From Bacteroidota bacterium (GTDB lineage Bacteria > Bacteroidota > Bacteroidia > Chitinophagales > Chitinophagaceae), in the NCBI GenBank assembly GCA_026391435.1, contig JAPLEJ010000028.1, positions 1 through 64,000 on the forward strand: a stretch of 64,000 nucleotides of DNA, given 5' to 3'. This document shows, piece after piece, positions 28,451 through 38,400 of this stretch (positions within the stretch are counted from its first letter, which is position 1; the number at the start of each line of letters is the position of its first letter). The position numbers and the translations under genes are program-made. Below the pieces are notes generated by a model, which was given only the letters and a program-made list of their open reading frames with translations, was not told the origin of the DNA and ran no database searches.

Positions 28451-29476
28451 TTAAGCCCAGTTTGACCTGGCCGATGCGGTGGTGGTCATAGGCTCAAAAC
28501 TGCCAGCGATGTATTTGAAATGAGCTGCCATCGCAATCATAGCGGCATTATCGGTACAATATTGAAATTGAGGTAAAAAAATGGCTGTTTTGGTTTGTTC
28601 TCCAAGCTGCTCTAGACCCTTTCTTAAACCACTATTGGCACTTACGCCACCTGCAATACACACTTGTTTGATTTGTGTTTCCTGCATTGCTTTTTTTAAC
28701 TTTTTTAAGAGTATTTCTATAATTGTATATTGAACCGAAGCACACAAATCATTTAAATTCTCTTTTATAAAATCGGGCGATTGCTTCGCTAAAAAATATA
28801 ATACACTAGTTTTTAAACCACTAAATGAAAAATTTAAATCGGGCACTTGTGGTTTTGCAAATTCAAATGCTTTTGGATTTCCAAGTTGTGCTAATTTATC
28901 TAAAACAGGCCCCCCAGGATAGGGAAGTCCCAATAATTTAGAAATTTTATCAAAGGCCTCACCTGCAGCATCATCAATGGTTTCACCCAATATGATCATC
29001 TCTGCGGCACTATTACATTGTACAATTTGAGTATGACCCCCACTCACCGTTAAGCATAAAAAAGGAAAGCTTGGTTTTGGATCATCAATTAAATTAGCCA
29101 ACACATGCGCTTGCATATGATGCACGCCAATTAAAGGAATATCTAAAGACAATGCCAAGGATTTTGCAAATTGTGCGCCCACTAATAAACTTCCAATTAA
29201 TCCAGGTGCTTGTGTAAATGCAATGGCATTAAGTTGTGCTAAACGATCGGTTTGTGTAAGATCCGGAAAAGCTTTTTTTAATGCCTCGTCTACTACAGGA
29301 ACAATGTTTTCCATGTGTGCACGACTGGCTAATTCGGGAACCACTCCCCCATATTTTTCATGTACTGTTTGATTGGCAATAAAATTAGAAACAATTTTGC
29401 CATCAACAATAACCGATGCCGCCGTTTCGTCACAAGACGATTCTATGGCTAATATGATGATTGATGTAGAAGTCAC
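28451..29476 (-). CDS. tsaD: tRNA N6-adenosine threonylcarbamoyltransferase
   Basis: A 341-residue enzyme of the Kae1/TsaD family that transfers the threonylcarbamoyl group to A37 of ANN-decoding tRNAs. Seen: AIESSCDETAA near residue 10, the metal ligands H120 and H124 in HHMQAH, and GGVSANSGLR near 286. The start is GTG at 29476, since the conserved N-terminal strand begins within six residues of it. It lies 33 bases after the MacB-like permease on the same strand in reverse order, so the permease gene is upstream. Confidence 0.96.
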   Translation of the reverse strand: MTSTSIIILAIESSCDETAASVIVDGKIVSNFIANQTVHEKYGGVVPELASRAHMENIVPVVDEALKKAFPDLTQTDRLAQLNAIAFTQAPGLIGSLLVGAQFAKSLALSLDIPLIGVHHMQAHVLANLIDDPKPSFPFLCLTVSGGHTQIVQCNSAAEMIILGETIDDAAGEAFDKISKLLGLPYPGGPVLDKLAQLGNPKAFEFAKPQVPDLNFSFSGLKTSVLYFLAKQSPDFIKENLNDLCASVQYTIIEILLKKLKKAMQETQIKQVCIAGGVSANSGLRKGLEQLGEQTKTAIFLPQFQYCTDNAAMIAMAAHFKYIAGSFEPMTTTASARSNWA

Positions 29477-29509
29477 CCTGCGAAGATAAAGCTTAAAAAA
29501 ATACGAGAA

Positions 29510-30766
29510 TTACTTTGTTCTAATCGCATCCACTGGATTCATTTTTGACGCTATGGAAGCAGGAATAATACCCGCAATAACGCCTAAAACAATACATAAG
29601 GATAATGCTAAAAAGATAATATTAGGCGCAATGGTAATAGCAAATGGAAGAACAGCACTTAATCCCAAAGCCAATATCCAAACTAAAAATAGCCCCACTA
29701 AACCCCCAATTATACATAAGAAAGCGCTTTCTAATAAAAACTCATATAAAATGGTAGAACTTTTAGCGCCAATGGCTTTTTTAAGCCCAATTTGACTGGT
29801 TCTTTCTCTAACGGTTACAAACATAATATTGGCAACGCCAAAGGCACCCACAATAAGTGACAAACCAGCAATGGCCCATCCCCCCATATTAATAGATCCA
29901 AACACTTTTTCGATATTATCTTTAAATTGAGCCACATCATTACAAGTAAAATTATCCTCCTGTGTGGGGCTTAATTTTCGAAGTTGTCGCATCACCCCAT
30001 TTAATTCATCTTGCAAAGCCCTAGAGGGTACACCCGGTTTTGCTTGCACCATAATATATGGACTAGCGTTATCAGGGTTAAAGATGGAAGCAAAATAATT
30101 ATAAGTCACAAGACAAGCCTTATCATAATCAAACCCACCTAACATAGAGCTGCCTTGCTTTTCAATGATTCCAACCACCACTAATCTGCGTCCTTCATAT
30201 GAAATTGTTTTTCCTAAAGCCTTTTCTGCTTTACGAAATAATTCAACAGCCACATCATGACCAATCACTGCAAAAGGAACCCCTCTATCAAAATCGGTAT
30301 CATTAAAATACCTCCCTGCCCCAATATTAAAGGATTGAATTTTATTAAAATCATGGGTGACCCCATACATGCTTACTCCCTTTAATACATTTTCTTCATA
30401 AGAAAAGGATCTGGTTGATGAAACAAAAAAAGCAATATTAGAAGCCAAAGCGCTCTTTTTTTGAATCATTTCCATCTCACTCACTTTCATGCTAGGACGC
30501 TTCATGTATTTCCACCAAGGATAATCCCCTTCACCTCCACCACCGCCATAACTCCATTTGTCGATATAAATGGTATTATTCCCAAAACTAGATAGGTCAC
30601 TTTTAATCTTATTCTGCAAGCTATCAATCGTAGCTAACACGCCAATAATGCAAAAAATACCGATGGTGATTCCAAACAAGGATAAGAAAGTACGAAGTTT
30701 ATTCACTTTTAACTCTTGCAAGGCCATTTTGAAACTATTCCAAAGTATGGTAAGGACTTTAATCAT
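29510..30766 (-). CDS. MacB-like ABC transporter permease
   Basis: A 418-residue membrane protein with one N-terminal transmembrane helix (about 22-45), a periplasmic MacB_PCD domain (about 50-280) and three C-terminal helices with the FtsX fold (VRERTSQIGLKKAIGAKSS near 330). Such permeases work by mechanotransmission with a separate ATPase, exporting peptides, lipoproteins or drugs. No partner ATPase gene is adjacent. The region upstream (30767-30993) is the divergent promoter space shared with sdhC. Confidence 0.88.
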   Translation of the reverse strand: MIKVLTILWNSFKMALQELKVNKLRTFLSLFGITIGIFCIIGVLATIDSLQNKIKSDLSSFGNNTIYIDKWSYGGGGGEGDYPWWKYMKRPSMKVSEMEMIQKKSALASNIAFFVSSTRSFSYEENVLKGVSMYGVTHDFNKIQSFNIGAGRYFNDTDFDRGVPFAVIGHDVAVELFRKAEKALGKTISYEGRRLVVVGIIEKQGSSMLGGFDYDKACLVTYNYFASIFNPDNASPYIMVQAKPGVPSRALQDELNGVMRQLRKLSPTQEDNFTCNDVAQFKDNIEKVFGSINMGGWAIAGLSLIVGAFGVANIMFVTVRERTSQIGLKKAIGAKSSTILYEFLLESAFLCIIGGLVGLFLVWILALGLSAVLPFAITIAPNIIFLALSLCIVLGVIAGIIPASIASKMNPVDAIRTK

Positions 30767-30960
30767 GATATAAAATTAAGGCTTAAAATGGTTTTGGCTC
30801 GTTTTTTATGCAAGCGGTTAATAACCTATCTAAATAGGTCATTTTTTAATATTTGTAGCAATAAGAAATCGGAAACTTGCCAAATGCACAGCTTGTTAAG
30901 GTTTTTTACAATAATCTTAAAAATCCTATAACGATTTATACCAAGCTCGCAATTCGTTCT

Positions 30961-30968
30961 TACTTTTG
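30961..30968 (+). promoter_or_regulatory. Candidate -7 box of the sdhCAB operon
   Basis: TACTTTTG matches the Bacteroidota -7 consensus TAnnTTTG and lies 26 bases before the sdhC ATG. No clear -33 TTG was seen at the usual distance, so this is a sequence match only. Confidence 0.4.
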
Positions 30969-30993
30969 CATCGATTTTAAAATACATCTTAAT

Positions 30994-31692
30994 ATGACTT
31001 TTAAGCAAATGTTTACTTCCTCTGTGGGGAAAAAATTAGTAATGGCTTTCACTGGAATTTTCTTGATACTATTTTTAGTGGTGCATGCAGGTTTAAATGC
31101 ATGTATTTGGGCAATGGATGGCGGCTTGATGTTTAATAAAGCAGGTCATTTTATGGGAAGTTTTGTAGTTCCTCGTGTTTTAGAAATTGGTTTATTCGTA
31201 GGTATCTTTTTACACATCATTCAAGGTTACATGTTAACCTTAGAAAACAGAAGTAAAAGAAAAATTGGATACGAAGTAAATTATAGCAAAGGAAGTAAAT
31301 GGTACAGTCGAAGCATGGCTATTTTAGGTACATTAGTTTTAATGTTTTTAATTATGCATATTTATCATTTTTGGACACCTAGCCGTTTGGGTGGTATCGA
31401 GAATATTAAAACACTAAATACTTTTATTTTAAATGGTGTTGAGTATCACAATTTATATGGTGAAATGCAATTGGTATTTACCAATCCATACATTGTTATT
31501 TTATATGTGTTGGCTTGCGGTTCACTCGCTTATCATTTAGCACACGGATTCCAAAGTGCTTTTAAAACCATTGGTGTTCATAATAAAAGATACCATGTAA
31601 TGATTAGTACAATTGGCTATGGCTTTGCTATTATAATTCCTTTGGCATTTGCGATGATGCCCCTAAGTTTTTATTTTCATTGGGTAAATTAA
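30994..31692 (+). CDS. sdhC: Succinate dehydrogenase cytochrome b subunit
   Basis: A 232-residue inner membrane protein with five hydrophobic segments, of the cytochrome b558 kind found with fumarate reductase-like succinate dehydrogenases. It binds heme b and passes electrons from succinate to menaquinone. The usual histidines are in helices: VVHAG near 33, LHIIQGY near 75, IMHIYHFW near 122 and LAHGFQSAF near 188. I take ATG 30994 (MTFKQMF), since the longer frame back to 30877 is not conserved-looking. First gene of sdhCAB. Confidence 0.93.
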   Translation: MTFKQMFTSSVGKKLVMAFTGIFLILFLVVHAGLNACIWAMDGGLMFNKAGHFMGSFVVPRVLEIGLFVGIFLHIIQGYMLTLENRSKRKIGYEVNYSKGSKWYSRSMAILGTLVLMFLIMHIYHFWTPSRLGGIENIKTLNTFILNGVEYHNLYGEMQLVFTNPYIVILYVLACGSLAYHLAHGFQSAFKTIGVHNKRYHVMISTIGYGFAIIIPLAFAMMPLSFYFHWVN

Positions 31693-31738
31693 TAAAGACG
31701 AAAAAATAATATTCTAAACGATAGATAAAATATTCAAT

Positions 31739-33709
31739 ATGTTAGACTCAAAAATACCTTCCGGAAAACTAGATGACAAATGGGTAGATTATAAAGGCCA
31801 TTGCAAACTAGTGAACCCAGCCAACAAAAGAAAAATGGAAATCATTATTGTTGGAACAGGATTAGCTGGCGCGTCTGCAGCTGCTGCCATGGGTGAATTA
31901 GGATATAAAGTAAAAGCTTTTTGTTTTCAGGATTCACCACGTCGTGCGCACAGTATTGCAGCACAAGGAGGAATCAATGCAGCCAAAAACTATCAAAATG
32001 ATGGCGATAGCGTTTTTCGTTTATTTTATGATACTATTAAAGGAGGTGATTATCGTGCACGTGAAGCCAATGTGCACCGTTTAGCCGAAGTAAGTGCGAA
32101 CATTATTGATCAGTGTGTGGCACAAGGGGTGCCTTTTGCAAGAGAGTATGGTGGTTTATTAAGCAACCGTAGTTTTGGTGGAACACAAGTACAAAGAACT
32201 TTTTATGCTGCTGGTCAAACAGGGCAACAATTATTAATAGGAGCATATCAAGCATTGGAGCGCCAAGTAGCTTTAGGAAATGTAACCATGCATACGAGAC
32301 ATGAAATGTTAGATGTGGTAAAAATTGACGGAAAGGCAACTGGTATTATTGCACGTAATTTAATTACTGGTGAACTTGAAAAACATTTTGGACATGCTGT
32401 TTTAATATGCTCTGGCGGATATGGTAATGTTTATTATTTATCAACCAATGCCATGGGTTCAAATGTAACGGCTGCATGGAAAGCCCATAAGCAAGGTGCT
32501 TATTTTGCAAATCCTTGCTTTACACAAATTCACCCTACTTGTATTCCTGTAAGCGGTGATCATCAATCCAAATTAACATTGATGTCTGAATCATTAAGAA
32601 ATGACGGAAGAATTTGGGTACCGAAAAATTTAGGTGAAATAAGAAAAGCAAACGACATACCAGAGGAAGATAGAGACTATTTTTTAGAGCGTCGCTACCC
32701 TGCTTTTGGAAATTTAGTACCACGTGATGTTGCATCTCGTGCTGCAAAAGAAAGATGTGATGCAGGTCATGGTGTAGGTACTTCAAAGCAAGCAGTATAC
32801 TTAGATTATGCAGCAGCTATTCAAAGATATGGTAAGATAGAAGTAAGCAAACAAGGTTTAACCAATGTGAGCGCTGATGAAATCACTGCATTGGGTAAAG
32901 AAGTTGTGAAAGAAAAATACGGTAACTTATTTAATATGTATGCAAAAATCACTGGCGAAAATCCATACGAAGTACCTATGCGCATTTATCCAGCAGTGCA
33001 TTATACCATGGGTGGCCTTTGGGTGGATTACGAATTACAAACTACAGTTCCTGGATTATATGCATTAGGCGAAGCCAATTTTAGTGACCATGGCGCGAAC
33101 CGCTTAGGTGCGAGTGCCTTAATGCAAGGTTTGGCAGATGGTTATTTTGTAGCACCCTATACTGTTGGAAATAATTTAGCGGATGCAATTTACAATGCTG
33201 CTATCCCTACACATCCTGCATTTGAGGAAGCTGCTAAAAAAGTGGCAGATCGAATCGCATCTTTGAAAAACATTAATGGAAAACAATCAGTTGAAAGTTT
33301 CCATAAAAGATTAGGAAAAATTATTTGGAATGAGTGTGGTATGTCAAGAAGCGAAGCTGGATTAAAAAAAGCCATTGCCGATATACAAGCATTGAAAAAA
33401 GAATTCTGGAGTGATGTTAGAATCCCTGGTGATATCAATGAATACAATCCTGAATTAGATAAAGCCAATCGTGTTGCTGACTTTATCGAACTAGGAGAAT
33501 TAATGTGTGTAGACGCTTTAAACAGAAATGAAAGCTGTGGTGGACACTTTAGAGAAGAATATCAAACACCAGACGGTGAAGCGTTGAGAGACGACGAAAA
33601 CTTTATGTATGTTGCTGCATGGGAAAATAAAGGGGAGCATAATTGGACACTTCATAAAGAGGAATTAAAATATGAAATGATTAAACCTAGTCAAAGAAAC
33701 TATAAATAA
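31739..33709 (+). CDS. sdhA: Succinate dehydrogenase/fumarate reductase flavoprotein subunit
   Basis: A 656-residue catalytic subunit that oxidises succinate to fumarate in the citric acid cycle. The FAD-binding fold begins at [13 protein letters not shown] near 38; [14 protein letters not shown] near 77 holds the histidine that in the family carries covalent FAD; the active-site region includes [12 protein letters not shown] near 325 and [18 protein letters not shown] near 445. Length fits the Bacteroidota type. It lies 46 bases after sdhC and 31 before sdhB. Confidence 0.97.
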   Translation: MLDSKIPSGKLDDKWVDYKGHCKLVNPANKRKMEIIIVGTGLAGASAAAAMGELGYKVKAFCFQDSPRRAHSIAAQGGINAAKNYQNDGDSVFRLFYDTIKGGDYRAREANVHRLAEVSANIIDQCVAQGVPFAREYGGLLSNRSFGGTQVQRTFYAAGQTGQQLLIGAYQALERQVALGNVTMHTRHEMLDVVKIDGKATGIIARNLITGELEKHFGHAVLICSGGYGNVYYLSTNAMGSNVTAAWKAHKQGAYFANPCFTQIHPTCIPVSGDHQSKLTLMSESLRNDGRIWVPKNLGEIRKANDIPEEDRDYFLERRYPAFGNLVPRDVASRAAKERCDAGHGVGTSKQAVYLDYAAAIQRYGKIEVSKQGLTNVSADEITALGKEVVKEKYGNLFNMYAKITGENPYEVPMRIYPAVHYTMGGLWVDYELQTTVPGLYALGEANFSDHGANRLGASALMQGLADGYFVAPYTVGNNLADAIYNAAIPTHPAFEEAAKKVADRIASLKNINGKQSVESFHKRLGKIIWNECGMSRSEAGLKKAIADIQALKKEFWSDVRIPGDINEYNPELDKANRVADFIELGELMCVDALNRNESCGGHFREEYQTPDGEALRDDENFMYVAAWENKGEHNWTLHKEELKYEMIKPSQRNYK

Positions 33710-33740
33710 GATTAAATAAATACAGAATAATTTATACGAT

Positions 33741-34502
33741 ATGTCACATACTACAATGAATTTAAAAGTTAAAGTTTGGCGTCAAAAAAACGCAACAACA
33801 CCAGGTGCCTTTGTCACTTATGATGTTGCAGGAATTTCTGATGAAATGTCTTTTTTAGAAATGTTAGATGTTTTAAATGAAAGACTAATTACTGAAGGTG
33901 GCGAACCCATAGCTTTTGATCATGATTGTCGTGAAGGAATTTGCGGAATGTGTTCCTTATATATTAATGGTAAGCCACATGGTCCTTGGCAAGCAAACAC
34001 AACATGTCAATTACACATGCGTGCTTTTAAAGATGGCGAAACCATTGTGATTGAACCTTGGAGAGCCAATTCATTCCCTATCGTAAAGGATTTAACAGTA
34101 GATCGTTCTGCATTTGACAGAATCATTCAAGCTGGTGGCTATATCAGTGTGAATACGGGTAATGCAGTAGATGGTAATAGTTTACCCATCGAAAAAGCAA
34201 AAGCAGATGATGCATTTGCAGCAGCCATGTGTATTGGATGTGGCGCATGTGTTGCTGCATGTAAAAATAGTTCTGCAATGTTATTTTTAAGTGCCAAAGT
34301 TTCTCATCTTGCCTTATTACCACAAGGAGCACCAGAAAGAAAAACACGCGTATTGAGTATGGTAGCACAAATGGATAAAGAAGGATTTGGTGCATGCACC
34401 AATACAGGTGCTTGTGAAGCGACTTGTCCAAAAGAAATATCAATATCAAACATCGCAAGATTAAATAAAGAATATTTAGGAGCTAGTTTAACTGCCGAAT
34501 AG
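33741..34502 (+). CDS. sdhB: Succinate dehydrogenase/fumarate reductase iron-sulfur subunit
   Basis: A 253-residue electron-transfer subunit with three clusters: the [2Fe-2S] site in CREGICGMC with a later Cys in TTCQLH, the [4Fe-4S] motif [11 protein letters not shown] near 164, and the third cluster in [12 protein letters not shown] near 220. It links SdhA to the heme subunit SdhC. Its TAG stop shares one base with the GTG of the methyltransferase gene downstream. Confidence 0.97.
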   Translation: MSHTTMNLKVKVWRQKNATTPGAFVTYDVAGISDEMSFLEMLDVLNERLITEGGEPIAFDHDCREGICGMCSLYINGKPHGPWQANTTCQLHMRAFKDGETIVIEPWRANSFPIVKDLTVDRSAFDRIIQAGGYISVNTGNAVDGNSLPIEKAKADDAFAAAMCIGCGACVAACKNSSAMLFLSAKVSHLALLPQGAPERKTRVLSMVAQMDKEGFGACTNTGACEATCPKEISISNIARLNKEYLGASLTAE

Positions 34503-35257
34503 TGGCGAATACTTTTTTTCAGTTTAAACAATTTATCGTGCATCAGGAGCATACTTCAATGAAAGTATGTACTGATGCATGTTTATTTGGAGGATGGGTT
34601 GTCCAAAGTGAAAAAGACAGAACAGCAGTCAAAAATATTTTAGACATTGGTACTGGAACAGGATTGTTAAGTTTAATGATGGCACAGTCTAATCCAACAG
34701 CAACTATTACAGCAGTAGAAATAGAAACCCTTGCTGCACAAGAAGCACAACGAAATTTTGAAATAAGCCCTTGGAAGGTTCAATTAAAATTGGTGCATCA
34801 TTCTATTCAAAAATTTACTACAGATAGCAATGAAGTATTTGATACCATTATAACAAACCCTCCTTTTTTTGAAGACGATTTAAAATCACCCGATCAAAAT
34901 AAAAACAAAGCAGCTCATAGTACAGAATTGCCTTGGCCAATTCTCATTGAGAATGTGAAGCATCTTTTAGCGGAGGAAGGATATTTTTATGTGTTAACGC
35001 CTACCCTTCGCGCGTATACCATGCAAAAATTATGTGAAAAAAATGGGTTGCAATTAATAGAGGAAGTATTAGTACATAATGCGAGTAAAAATTTGCCCAT
35101 TCGAGCAATGCAAAAATTTATTAAAACTAAAGTAGACACTAATAACACATCTACCTTTGTCGCAAAAAGATTCAAAATAACTATTAAAGACGCTGACAAT
35201 AACTACACCGAATCCTTTCATGAATTATTAAGAGAATATTATTTACATCTTATCTAG
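34502..35257 (+). CDS. tRNA1(Val) adenine-37 N6-methyltransferase, TrmN6/YfiC-like
   Basis: A 251-residue SAM-dependent methyltransferase. SAM motif I is LDIGTGTGLLSLMMAQ near 48, and the N6-adenine or glutamine catalytic motif NPPFF is near 118. The N-terminus FKQFIVHQEHTSMKVCTDACLFG is typical of the TrmN6 (YfiC) group that methylates A37 of tRNA-Val. The start is GTG at 34502, overlapping the sdhB stop by one base; no better start exists before the conserved core. It is translationally linked to the sdh operon, though it has no known link to respiration. Confidence 0.88.
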   Translation: MANTFFQFKQFIVHQEHTSMKVCTDACLFGGWVVQSEKDRTAVKNILDIGTGTGLLSLMMAQSNPTATITAVEIETLAAQEAQRNFEISPWKVQLKLVHHSIQKFTTDSNEVFDTIITNPPFFEDDLKSPDQNKNKAAHSTELPWPILIENVKHLLAEEGYFYVLTPTLRAYTMQKLCEKNGLQLIEEVLVHNASKNLPIRAMQKFIKTKVDTNNTSTFVAKRFKITIKDADNNYTESFHELLREYYLHLI

Positions 35258-35294
35258 CATTATCCTACTTTTACAAAGTATTTAAGCCAACCAA

Positions 35295-35798
35295 ATGAAC
35301 TATTTTGAACTATTCGGATTACCCATTGGATTTCAAGTTGATACTGTTCAACTCAGAAAGTCATTTATGGAAATTCAACGAAGTTCACACCCTGATAAAT
35401 TTGCACAAGCCAGTCCTGAAGAGCAAGACTCGGCATTAGAAAAGTCATCCATGGCTAATAAGGGATTTACTTTATTAAACAACAAAGCGCTTGTTATACC
35501 CTATGTTTTAGAATTGAAGGGCTATATGGAATCTGATGAAAAATATGCCTTAGATCCTGAATTTTTAATGGAGATGATGGAGCTTAATGAAGCACGGATG
35601 GATGCGGATAATGAAGACATGAAACAACAAGTGAAACAACGCGTAAACACCATACAAATAGCTATTTTAACGCCTGTTAAAGCTGTTTTGGATGCTCCTT
35701 CAAGTTCGACAATTTCACAAGAAGAAATGAGTCAAGTAAAGGAGTACTACTACAAGCAAAAATACCTCAATCGTATTTTGGCAGATTTTCATGAATGA
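35295..35798 (+). CDS. hscB: Fe-S cluster co-chaperone HscB
   Basis: A 167-residue protein with an N-terminal J domain (about 1-75, with the HPD motif in SSHPDKFAQ near 32) and a C-terminal three-helix domain (about 90-165) typical of HscB. HscB brings the scaffold protein IscU to the chaperone HscA for transfer of iron-sulfur clusters. Neither hscA nor isc genes are in the window. The stop is 17 bases before tRNA-Leu. Confidence 0.9.
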   Translation: MNYFELFGLPIGFQVDTVQLRKSFMEIQRSSHPDKFAQASPEEQDSALEKSSMANKGFTLLNNKALVIPYVLELKGYMESDEKYALDPEFLMEMMELNEARMDADNEDMKQQVKQRVNTIQIAILTPVKAVLDAPSSSTISQEEMSQVKEYYYKQKYLNRILADFHE

Positions 35799-35815
35799 TG
35801 TAATATTGCACCCCT

Positions 35816-35899
35816 GCCCAGATGGCGGAATTGGTAGACGCACTAGACTCAAAATCTAGCGTTCGCAAGGATGTGCAGGTTCGATTCCTGTTCTGGGCA
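35816..35899 (+). tRNA. tRNA-Leu (anticodon CAA)
   Basis: A complete cloverleaf: acceptor stem GCCCAGA (35816-35822) pairs with TCTGGGC (35892-35898), discriminator A at 35899; anticodon stem CTAGA/TCTAG around loop CTCAAAA gives anticodon CAA; a long variable arm as in class II tRNAs; T loop TTCGATT. CCA is not encoded. The last 13 bases are part of the attL core, so the 3' end was restored by the integrated element. Confidence 0.97.
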
Positions 35900-35907
35900 C
35901 AAACCCT
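35887..35907 (+). repeat. attL: left 21-bp direct repeat of the integrated element
   Basis: A 21-bp sequence beginning CCTGTTCTGGGC and ending ACAAACCCT. It covers the 3' half of the T stem, the 3' acceptor strand and the discriminator of tRNA-Leu plus eight downstream bases, and recurs exactly at 48919-48939. The flanking bases differ at both ends, which fixes its length. Confidence 0.93.
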
Positions 35908-35928
35908 CCTATAATGGAGGGTTTTTTT
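35901..35928 (+). terminator. Intrinsic terminator after tRNA-Leu, carried by the element
   Basis: AAACCCTCC (35901-35909), a 6-base loop, GGAGGGTTT (35916-35924) and a T run to 35928. The left half of the stem begins within the att core; the rest comes from the element. It replaces the chromosomal terminator now found at 48933-48967. Confidence 0.9.
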
Positions 35929-36009
35929 ATTAAAAAAGTCAATGTTTTCAATACTTACAAGATTTTACTTTCTCTTGTTTTCCTTTTTTTATCTCTTGTT
36001 TTCCCATAA

Positions 36010-36035
36010 ATTGTACCTTAGTTGTACCTCGTACC
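36010..36035 (+). repeat. Left-end TGTACC repeats
   Basis: TGTACC at 36012 and 36023, 11 bases apart, with a further GTACC at 36031, just before the integrase start. An identical pair with 11-base spacing sits near the right end (48861 and 48872). They are candidates for integrase arm-type sites. Confidence 0.55.
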
Positions 36036-36060
36036 TCAAAAAAAATTAAAATTTAACAAG

Positions 36061-37164
36061 ATGAGTGTAACACTTAGAAAACGAAAAAATGCTGATGGCT
36101 CTTACTCATTAAGGCTTGATATTTATAAGGATGGTGTACACACCATTGAAACTTTAAAGAATTTAAAGCTGTCTAAGGGAAACACAATTGATGAGAGGGC
36201 AAGAAATAAAGAAAATCTCAAACTTGCTGAAGAAATATGTCATCAAAGACGAATCGAATTAGAAGCTAATAACTACAATTTAGAAACTGATACAGGCAAA
36301 AGGACTATTATACTTGATTGGATGGATAGTTACATTAAAGATTATGACAAATCAGATATTAGAAATATTGAAGGTGCAAGAAATCGATTTAAAGACTTTT
36401 TGGAAGGCAAGAAGTTGTCCCGTCTTACATTTGGCAATCTAACACCTTCATTAATCGAGGAATTTATTAGCTACTTAGAATCAAAAAGTATTGGAGAAGG
36501 TGCTAAATCTTACTACGGAAGGTTTAGAAAAATGATAAACAATGCTTATAAAAGCAGAATATTAAAAGAGAACATATTAGATTTTGTTGGCAAATCTCCA
36601 AAAGGAGAAGCGATGGAAAAGGACACTCTAACTACGGAGGAAGTTCAATTACTACTTAATACACCTTTTAACAATAAGAATAAACAAATTAAAGATGCTT
36701 TTATATTCGCTTGTATGACTGGTCTAAGATGGGGGGATGTTAAAGATTTAAAATGGAAACATATTAATATTGAAAAGAACCAAATTAAAAAAATTCAGAA
36801 CAAAAATAAAAAACAAGTAACAATACATATAAATGATACTGTTTATGCACTTATTGGGAAATCACTACCTGCAAATGAAGAATTAAATGTATTTAGTTTA
36901 CCATCACATAATTCTGTAACTAAAGCTATTAAGAAGTGGATTAAGGAAGCTGGGATTAAATTAAAGATAACATTTCACAATGCCAGACACACTTTTGGAA
37001 CAAACCTTGCATTTAATGAAACTGAAGGTTTGACAATTACAAGAATGATGGGACAATCTAATATGGCACAAGCAAAACGATACATAAAAATTGCAAGTGA
37101 AAGGAAAGAGAAGGCAACTAATACTTTAAACTTAGATTTAAGCAGCTATAATGACAAAAAATAA
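36061..37164 (+). CDS. Tyrosine recombinase/integrase
   Basis: A 367-residue site-specific recombinase that should integrate and excise the element at tRNA-Leu. The arm-binding and SAM-like core-binding domains cover about 1-175, the catalytic domain about 190-350. Catalytic residues seen: R223 (TGLRWGD), a Lys in the beta hairpin near 250, H306 and R309 (HNARH) and nucleophile Y341 (YIKIA). The position usually held by His or Trp (in GHS) is Gln332 (GQSN), an uncommon substitution. ATG 36061 is chosen; the longer frame to 36022 runs over the TGTACC repeats. It overlaps the next gene by 14 bases. Confidence 0.95.
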   Translation: MSVTLRKRKNADGSYSLRLDIYKDGVHTIETLKNLKLSKGNTIDERARNKENLKLAEEICHQRRIELEANNYNLETDTGKRTIILDWMDSYIKDYDKSDIRNIEGARNRFKDFLEGKKLSRLTFGNLTPSLIEEFISYLESKSIGEGAKSYYGRFRKMINNAYKSRILKENILDFVGKSPKGEAMEKDTLTTEEVQLLLNTPFNNKNKQIKDAFIFACMTGLRWGDVKDLKWKHINIEKNQIKKIQNKNKKQVTIHINDTVYALIGKSLPANEELNVFSLPSHNSVTKAIKKWIKEAGIKLKITFHNARHTFGTNLAFNETEGLTITRMMGQSNMAQAKRYIKIASERKEKATNTLNLDLSSYNDKK

Positions 37165-38194
37165 CCTACTATACAAATATGATTCAACAACAAGTGATGT
37201 AAAAGATTTGACTAAAAATCATATTGTTAAAATATTTGACGCAGAAGTAAAAGAAATTAAAAAAAGGGGGGAGATTTTACATAATCTAAAAAAAGGAACT
37301 TTACTATACGAATACGAATTCACACCAATTCTAAACCAAGAAGAATACAAAAGAATTTTATCAATGTACAAATCTTCAAAATTATTGAAGGAACTGTACC
37401 ATAAGTTATCATTAATATATAGCGCACTTTATGCTGATTGCATTAAGTGGTATATTGGAAAATCAAGGATTCAAGATGTATTTGATATATCTAAAGATAT
37501 AGAAGACATAAGGAAATTGAAAATAAAAAATAAATGTTGCCCTATAATTAACAACTTGAATGTTGAAGATTTAGATGACACTGATATATTTCAATGGATA
37601 AAATTAGCAATGAACAAAGCCAATTTGAATAATATCATCAACTCAGAAGAGTTACTTTATCAGTATAAAAGTAAAAAGCTCATTAAGCCATATAATTCTG
37701 ATGGCATTGATGTTATTAAGAAAATAAATAACATAGTGTACAAAAGATTTCTAAACTTTCTTATCAAAAAAAGTACGAAAAACGCAGATGATAAACAAAA
37801 TGATACATACTTTGTTTTACAAACATCAATTTCAACTAAAGCAAGTTTTGAGATACTTATAAAGAATATGTTTTTAAGTGAAGACACAAAAGCTAAGGAT
37901 TACGAAGCTATTTTCACAAGTGGTCAAAAAAGGATTAACTGGATTGGCACAAAAAAAGAATTAGGAAGATACCTGTTTTATTTAGACAATGACTGTAAGG
38001 AAGAAAAGCACTTAGCGCCCTGTGATACAATCTATGATAAATACAACATCGCTAGCAATATTTTTTATATAAAAAATATACCTATAACTGAAAAATCACT
38101 TAGAAATTCAAACCGAAAATTAGATAAAATAGATAAAAGAAATGCACTACTAAGTGCAGTAAAGGCATTAAGAAAGAGAGATGTAATTAAGTAA
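37151..38194 (+). CDS. Unknown protein beside the integrase
   Basis: A 347-residue, lysine-rich, helical protein with no signal peptide or membrane segment. It overlaps the integrase by 14 bases, so the two are probably co-translated. The C-terminal part (INWIGTKKELGRYLFYL near 265, then NIASNIFYIKNIPITEKSLRN) has some likeness to the end of RteC-type proteins, which control excision of Bacteroides conjugative transposons, but the match is weak. A role in integration or excision control is inferred from position alone. A terminator follows at 38294. Confidence 0.7.
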   Translation: MTKNNLLYKYDSTTSDVKDLTKNHIVKIFDAEVKEIKKRGEILHNLKKGTLLYEYEFTPILNQEEYKRILSMYKSSKLLKELYHKLSLIYSALYADCIKWYIGKSRIQDVFDISKDIEDIRKLKIKNKCCPIINNLNVEDLDDTDIFQWIKLAMNKANLNNIINSEELLYQYKSKKLIKPYNSDGIDVIKKINNIVYKRFLNFLIKKSTKNADDKQNDTYFVLQTSISTKASFEILIKNMFLSEDTKAKDYEAIFTSGQKRINWIGTKKELGRYLFYLDNDCKEEKHLAPCDTIYDKYNIASNIFYIKNIPITEKSLRNSNRKLDKIDKRNALLSAVKALRKRDVIK

Positions 38195-38293
38195 CTGACC
38201 TAAATTAAATACGCCATTAATACGCCAATAAAAATACTCTTATTATAAACCCATTGATATCATTGCATTTCAAGTGGATAAAATACACAACCG

Positions 38294-38323
38294 ATACGCC
38301 TACCCTTTAGGCGTATTTTTTTT
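38294..38323 (+). terminator. Intrinsic terminator after the integrase operon
   Basis: ATACGCCTA (38294-38302), 5-base loop, TAGGCGTAT (38308-38316) and a run of eight T. A perfect 9-bp stem that closes the integrase two-gene unit. Confidence 0.9.
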
Positions 38324-38360
38324 GTTTTTTACCAAGTTAACTTTGTTGTGTTAACAATTC

Positions 38361-38374
38361 GGAAAGCGCTTTCC
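38361..38374. promoter_or_regulatory. Perfect 14-bp palindrome upstream of the HTH gene
   Basis: GGAAAGCGCTTTCC is fully self-complementary and lies 26 bases before the excisionase-like gene, just after TTGTGTTAACAA. Position and symmetry suit an operator for a dimeric regulator; no regulator is proven. Confidence 0.5.
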
Positions 38375-38400
38375 ATTTTAAAAATTAAAAAATTAAAAAA

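Noticed and set aside
34144-34458. 104-codon minus-strand frame inside sdhB
   Set aside because: A shadow of the conserved sdhB coding sequence; its His-rich and Leu-rich make-up follows from the complementary codons.
35910-35915. TATAAT in the terminator loop after tRNA-Leu
   Set aside because: It is the loop of a terminator and Bacteroidota promoters use a different -7 box, so I do not call it a promoter.
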